From NCBI GenBank assembly GCA_964495465.1, contig CAZBWE010000052.1:1-16646 (forward strand): DNA of 16,646 bases, given 5' to 3'. This document shows, in pieces, positions 14,056 to 16,646 of the stretch (positions are counted from its first letter, which is position 1; each line of letters begins with the position of its first letter). The translations under genes and the position numbers were made by a program. Source of the DNA: CAZBWE01 sp964495465. Its GTDB lineage: Bacteria > Planctomycetota > Phycisphaerae > Sedimentisphaerales > Anaerobacaceae. The notes beneath the pieces were generated by a model. It ran no database searches, was not told the DNA's origin, and was given only the letters and a program-made list of their open reading frames with translations.

Positions 14056-15963
14056 TTACCAGAATATGATATAAAGCGCCACTGTCAGAATTGTCACAAA
14101 CACGCCGAAGTAAATCGAACCCCTGGACCAGTTCAATTCGACCTTCGTCTGCTCCGGCAGCACTATTGCTTCCTTCATCGGGTTTATCAAGGTTATCAGC
14201 AGCAGAATGGCCGCAATAGCACCTACTGTAATTGCCATACGGTTCAGAAATGCCATCTCACCCCAGCCGAAGAATAAAATCCCGTAGATAATCGGGCTTA
14301 GAACAAGACCCAGAACTCCACAATATCGCGGCGTCTGTTTTACAAACAATCCGAACAAAAATATCGTCAAAACACCGGGCGAAACGAATCCCTGGAACTC
14401 CTGAATGAAAGCGAAAGCGCCCTTAAACCTCGGATTTGCCAGTACCGGTGCAATTAAACACCCGACGACAACGCCTATCGGCACGCAGCAGCGCCCGACC
14501 CACACCAGTGCTTTCTGTGCAGCATTCTTATTAAACCATTCTCTGTAGATATCCATAGTGAATATCGTCGAAGCCGCATTTAACATCGATGCCAGAGAGC
14601 TGATTACCGCACCCATCAACGCCGCCAGCACAAATCCGCGCAGGCCGGTTGGAGTCAGGTAACGAATCAACAATGGAAATGCACCATCGTAATCATAGCC
14701 GACCAGCTCTTGCTGAACCTTAACATCCGGACGGCTCTTATCGACACCTTTCAGCAGTTTACCATTGACTGCGCTGAGGTCCTCGCCCACGGGAGCAACC
14801 TTACCGAGTGCCGCCGCATTAAAAGAAAGCACCTCTGCAGCAAGCTGTGGTTGCAATTGTGCAAAGTCGCTGTTGAATGGAATAACCATCCCCGCCTCAG
14901 CAGGTGACGTCCTGGCCTGCTCAAATGCCGCTAGCACCGGCTTGTTCAGAGATTCCTGATTCATTGCATTTTCCTGCATCTTCGCTCCATACAATGTGAA
15001 AGCAATAATCCCAGGAATGCACACAATAAAAGGAATAATCAGTTTCAGAAAAGCCGCAAAAACCACACCCCTTTGTCCTTCCCTTAAGGAATGAGCTCCG
15101 AGGGTCCTTTGCATAATATACTGGTTCAGACCCCAGTAGTAAAAATTCGGTATCCAGATACCCAGCAGCAACGCCGTCCAGGGCAGAAAGTCGCTGGCCC
15201 GAGGCAGCACCATATGCATATTGGCTTCTTTGAGCACCGAGAACTTCTCAGCAAAACTTGCACCTTCACCCACCCCTAACGATGTATTCACCGCTGCAGT
15301 ATCTATCCCCGCGAATGTGCTCGGGTTGTCCAAAGCCATAAATGACAGCACCATTATCACGGCTCCGCCGATTATTAAAGCAGAACCCTGAATCAGGTCC
15401 GCCCACGCACAGGCCTTGAGTCCTCCTGCTGCAACATATATACCGGCCAGGATACCGACGAACCAGGAAAGCGTCGTTATATTGATTGGTATCCCCATCA
15501 GTTGTTCTTTAAATAGCGGGCTTAACGCCTTGGCCCCGAGAAAGATTACTGTAGGGATTGTTACTCCCAGGTAGATAATCACCATCAACAGAGACATTAC
15601 CAGCCGGGACTGGTGATTGAAGCGGTACTCCAGGTATTCAGGTATTGTAAAAATCCCGCTCTTGAGAAACTTCGGCAGGAAAAAAAACGCAACGACAACC
15701 AGGGTTATCGCAGCTATCCATTCGTAGCTCGCCACCGCCAAGCCGATAGAGCCCTTAGCCGCCTGCCCCGACATTCCGACAAACTGCTCGGCTGATATGT
15801 TTGCCGCAATTAGTGAAAATCCTATCAACCACCATTTCAGCCCCCGACCAGCCAGAAAATAATCCTCACTGGTTTGTTCTTTCCGGCTTTTGAACAGGCC
15901 CAGGGTAATTACACAAACAAAAAATGCCGCCAATACCACAATGTCTAAACCACTCAATTCCAT
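14056..15963 (-). CDS. Sodium/solute symporter, vSGLT-like sugar transporter
   Basis: A 635-residue inner-membrane SSS-family protein with many hydrophobic helices. It resembles the Vibrio sodium/galactose transporter in FSLIAANISAEQFVGMSG (49-66), YYWGLNQYIMQRTLGAHS (275-292) and VISSLASMLNAASTIFTMD (453-471). The paired Ser at 455-456 lies in the region that binds sodium in the family. It would import a sugar with Na+. A mostly hydrophilic insertion of about 95 residues (327-425) separates two helices and makes the protein larger than vSGLT. The ATG at 15963 has TAAGGAG at a suitable distance. A promoter lies about 100 nt upstream. The next gene, the kinase, starts 47 bp after its stop. Confidence 0.9.
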   Translation of the reverse strand: MELSGLDIVVLAAFFVCVITLGLFKSRKEQTSEDYFLAGRGLKWWLIGFSLIAANISAEQFVGMSGQAAKGSIGLAVASYEWIAAITLVVVAFFFLPKFLKSGIFTIPEYLEYRFNHQSRLVMSLLMVIIYLGVTIPTVIFLGAKALSPLFKEQLMGIPINITTLSWFVGILAGIYVAAGGLKACAWADLIQGSALIIGGAVIMVLSFMALDNPSTFAGIDTAAVNTSLGVGEGASFAEKFSVLKEANMHMVLPRASDFLPWTALLLGIWIPNFYYWGLNQYIMQRTLGAHSLREGQRGVVFAAFLKLIIPFIVCIPGIIAFTLYGAKMQENAMNQESLNKPVLAAFEQARTSPAEAGMVIPFNSDFAQLQPQLAAEVLSFNAAALGKVAPVGEDLSAVNGKLLKGVDKSRPDVKVQQELVGYDYDGAFPLLIRYLTPTGLRGFVLAALMGAVISSLASMLNAASTIFTMDIYREWFNKNAAQKALVWVGRCCVPIGVVVGCLIAPVLANPRFKGAFAFIQEFQGFVSPGVLTIFLFGLFVKQTPRYCGVLGLVLSPIIYGILFFGWGEMAFLNRMAITVGAIAAILLLITLINPMKEAIVLPEQTKVELNWSRGSIYFGVFVTILTVALYIIFW

Positions 15964-16039
15964 TTGTAAACTCCTTAAATCTTACCCGCCAAAATCATTC
16001 CTTGGCTTTGTTATGTGATTTTAACTCATTGTTTTTTTT

Positions 16040-16104
16040 CGGCTAAATTAACTCGCTCGCCATTATAGCCGTTTTCCAATTCACAGCAACAACATAAAAC
16101 GGCT
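16040..16104. promoter_or_regulatory. Possible operator: inverted repeat bracketing the symporter promoter
   Basis: A perfect 9-bp inverted repeat, AGCCGTTTT (16067-16075) and AAAACGGCT (16096-16104), overlaps the -10 edge and lies just upstream of the -35. A third half-site, CGGCTA (16040-16045), pairs with TAGCCG (16066-16071). The placement around the promoter suggests binding of a regulator, though it is unproven. Confidence 0.4.
16062..16089 (-). promoter_or_regulatory. Promoter for the sugar-gene run
   Basis: On the minus strand a perfect TATAAT (plus 16062-16067) lies 16 nt after TTGCTG (plus 16084-16089), a weak -35. The leader to the symporter ATG is about 90 nt. Position between the small ORF and the symporter supports it as the start of the long transcript. 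Confidence 0.5.
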
Positions 16105-16146
16105 GAGAATCTCAAATCTCCTTACGTAATCCAGCTGAAATTTAAC

Positions 16147-16272
16147 CTATTTGGTCGTAACTGCCTCAAGGGTATCCTTAACAACTGGAATATGCGTATG
16201 AGCAGGCCCGCCGCCCATCATCACCGCCGCCGATGCAGGTTCGAGAATCCGTTCTTTTGTTCCGTTGGCCAT
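16147..16272 (-). CDS. Possible small protein, 41 residues
   Basis: An ATG at 16272 opens 41 codons with no membrane segment or cysteine. The product has a glycine- and methionine-rich centre (AAVMMGGGPAHTHIPVV, about 16-32) and a short amphipathic end. TGGGGA lies about 7 nt upstream of the ATG, and the ORF starts only 12 nt after the nnrD stop, so translation could be coupled. I recognise no family. It could be a chance frame, and conservation would decide. Confidence 0.45.
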   Translation of the reverse strand: MANGTKERILEPASAAVMMGGGPAHTHIPVVKDTLEAVTTK

Positions 16273-16284
16273 AATGTGTCCCCA

Positions 16285-16646
16285 CTAAGAACCTGTTTCA
16301 CTTTTCATAAAGGCATCGCCTAATGCATCTATTATGTCTGTTGCTATTAAGCTAACTTGGCCGACTTTCTCTGCCGCAATGTCGCCAGCTAAGCCGTGCA
16401 TATAAACGCCCAGCACCGTTGCATCGAAGTTACTGAGGCCCTGGCCTATAAGTGCGGTTATTACCCCTGTCAGAACATCACCTGAGCCGGCTGTCGCCAT
16501 ACCGGGATTGCCGGTCTTATTGATATATATTTTTTCACCGTCGCTGACGACCGTTCCCGCACCTTTTAAGGCAATGACTGTTTTCGTCTTTTGTGCCAGT
16601 TGCATTGCCTGCTCCTGTCGCTGCGATGGGATTTCTTCTCTAAATA
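16285..16646 (-). CDS. nnrD: NAD(P)H-hydrate dehydratase, C-terminal part (runs off window)
   Basis: The visible 119 or so residues are the C-terminal part of the ribokinase-like dehydratase that repairs damaged NAD(P)H hydrates at the cost of ADP or ATP. Key segments are VIALKGAGTVV, then INKTGNPGMATAGSGDVLTG, which holds the nucleotide-binding and catalytic-type Asp, and GVYMHGLAGDIAAE. The frame stays open to position 16646, so the ATG at 16605 is internal and the real start is beyond the window. The gene may be a fused NnrE/NnrD, since only the D domain is seen. Confidence 0.9.
   Translation of the reverse strand, partial: FREEIPSQRQEQAMQLAQKTKTVIALKGAGTVVSDGEKIYINKTGNPGMATAGSGDVLTGVITALIGQGLSNFDATVLGVYMHGLAGDIAAEKVGQVSLIATDIIDALGDAFMKSETGS

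Overview
Every gene I can support lies on the minus strand, so transcription runs from high to low coordinates. The content suggests a planctomycete, perhaps a Phycisphaerae or Sedimentisphaerales-like lineage. The clues are a PEP-CTERM sorting signal, a Tat-exported Gfo/Idh/MocA oxidoreductase, a DUF1080 (3-keto-disaccharide hydrolase) protein, an SSS sugar symporter and moderate GC. This is inference from gene content, not a phylogenetic placement. The exact 100-N run at 11923-12022 shows that the window is a scaffold from a draft genome or metagenome bin.

Layout in transcription order. (1) 16646-16147: the C-terminal end of NAD(P)H-hydrate dehydratase (nnrD), followed 12 nt later by a possible 41-residue small protein. 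(2) A sigma-70-like promoter near 16062-16089, bracketed by a perfect 9-bp inverted repeat. It precedes a run of closely spaced genes: a vSGLT-like sodium/sugar symporter, a divergent galactokinase-family kinase, pyrK, the assembly gap, pyrD, a secreted (alpha/alpha)6-type glycoside hydrolase, a Tat-exported Gfo/Idh oxidoreductase, a secreted DUF1080 plus TIM-barrel fusion, a 100-residue unknown protein, a DUF167/YggU protein and a MATE transporter. (3) 4664-2937: a separate promoter with a structured leader, then an exported transglutaminase-like protein with nine TPRs. (4) 2860-1551: a weak promoter, a nested-hairpin repeat element and a GT9 (heptosyltransferase-type) glycosyltransferase. 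(5) 1444-317: a promoter and leader driving a secreted caspase-like protein with an EF-hand loop and a C-terminal PEP-CTERM anchor. (6) 316-1: composite intergenic repeats, then a second copy of the same promoter-leader-Shine-Dalgarno module at the window edge.

The sugar genes read as one scheme, which is inference. An exported glycosidase, an oxidoreductase and a 3-keto-glycoside hydrolase/isomerase-like enzyme would free sugars outside the cytoplasm, perhaps by oxidative (3-keto) cleavage. The symporter would import them with sodium and the galactokinase-like enzyme would phosphorylate them. Pyrimidine genes pyrK/pyrD sit inside this run without an obvious functional link.

The items most worth a second look are the duplicated promoter-leader module, the surface-anchored caspase-like protein with a calcium loop, and the oxidative-glycoside cassette with its DUF1080-TIM fusion. 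No rRNA, tRNA, CRISPR array, transposase or phage gene was seen.
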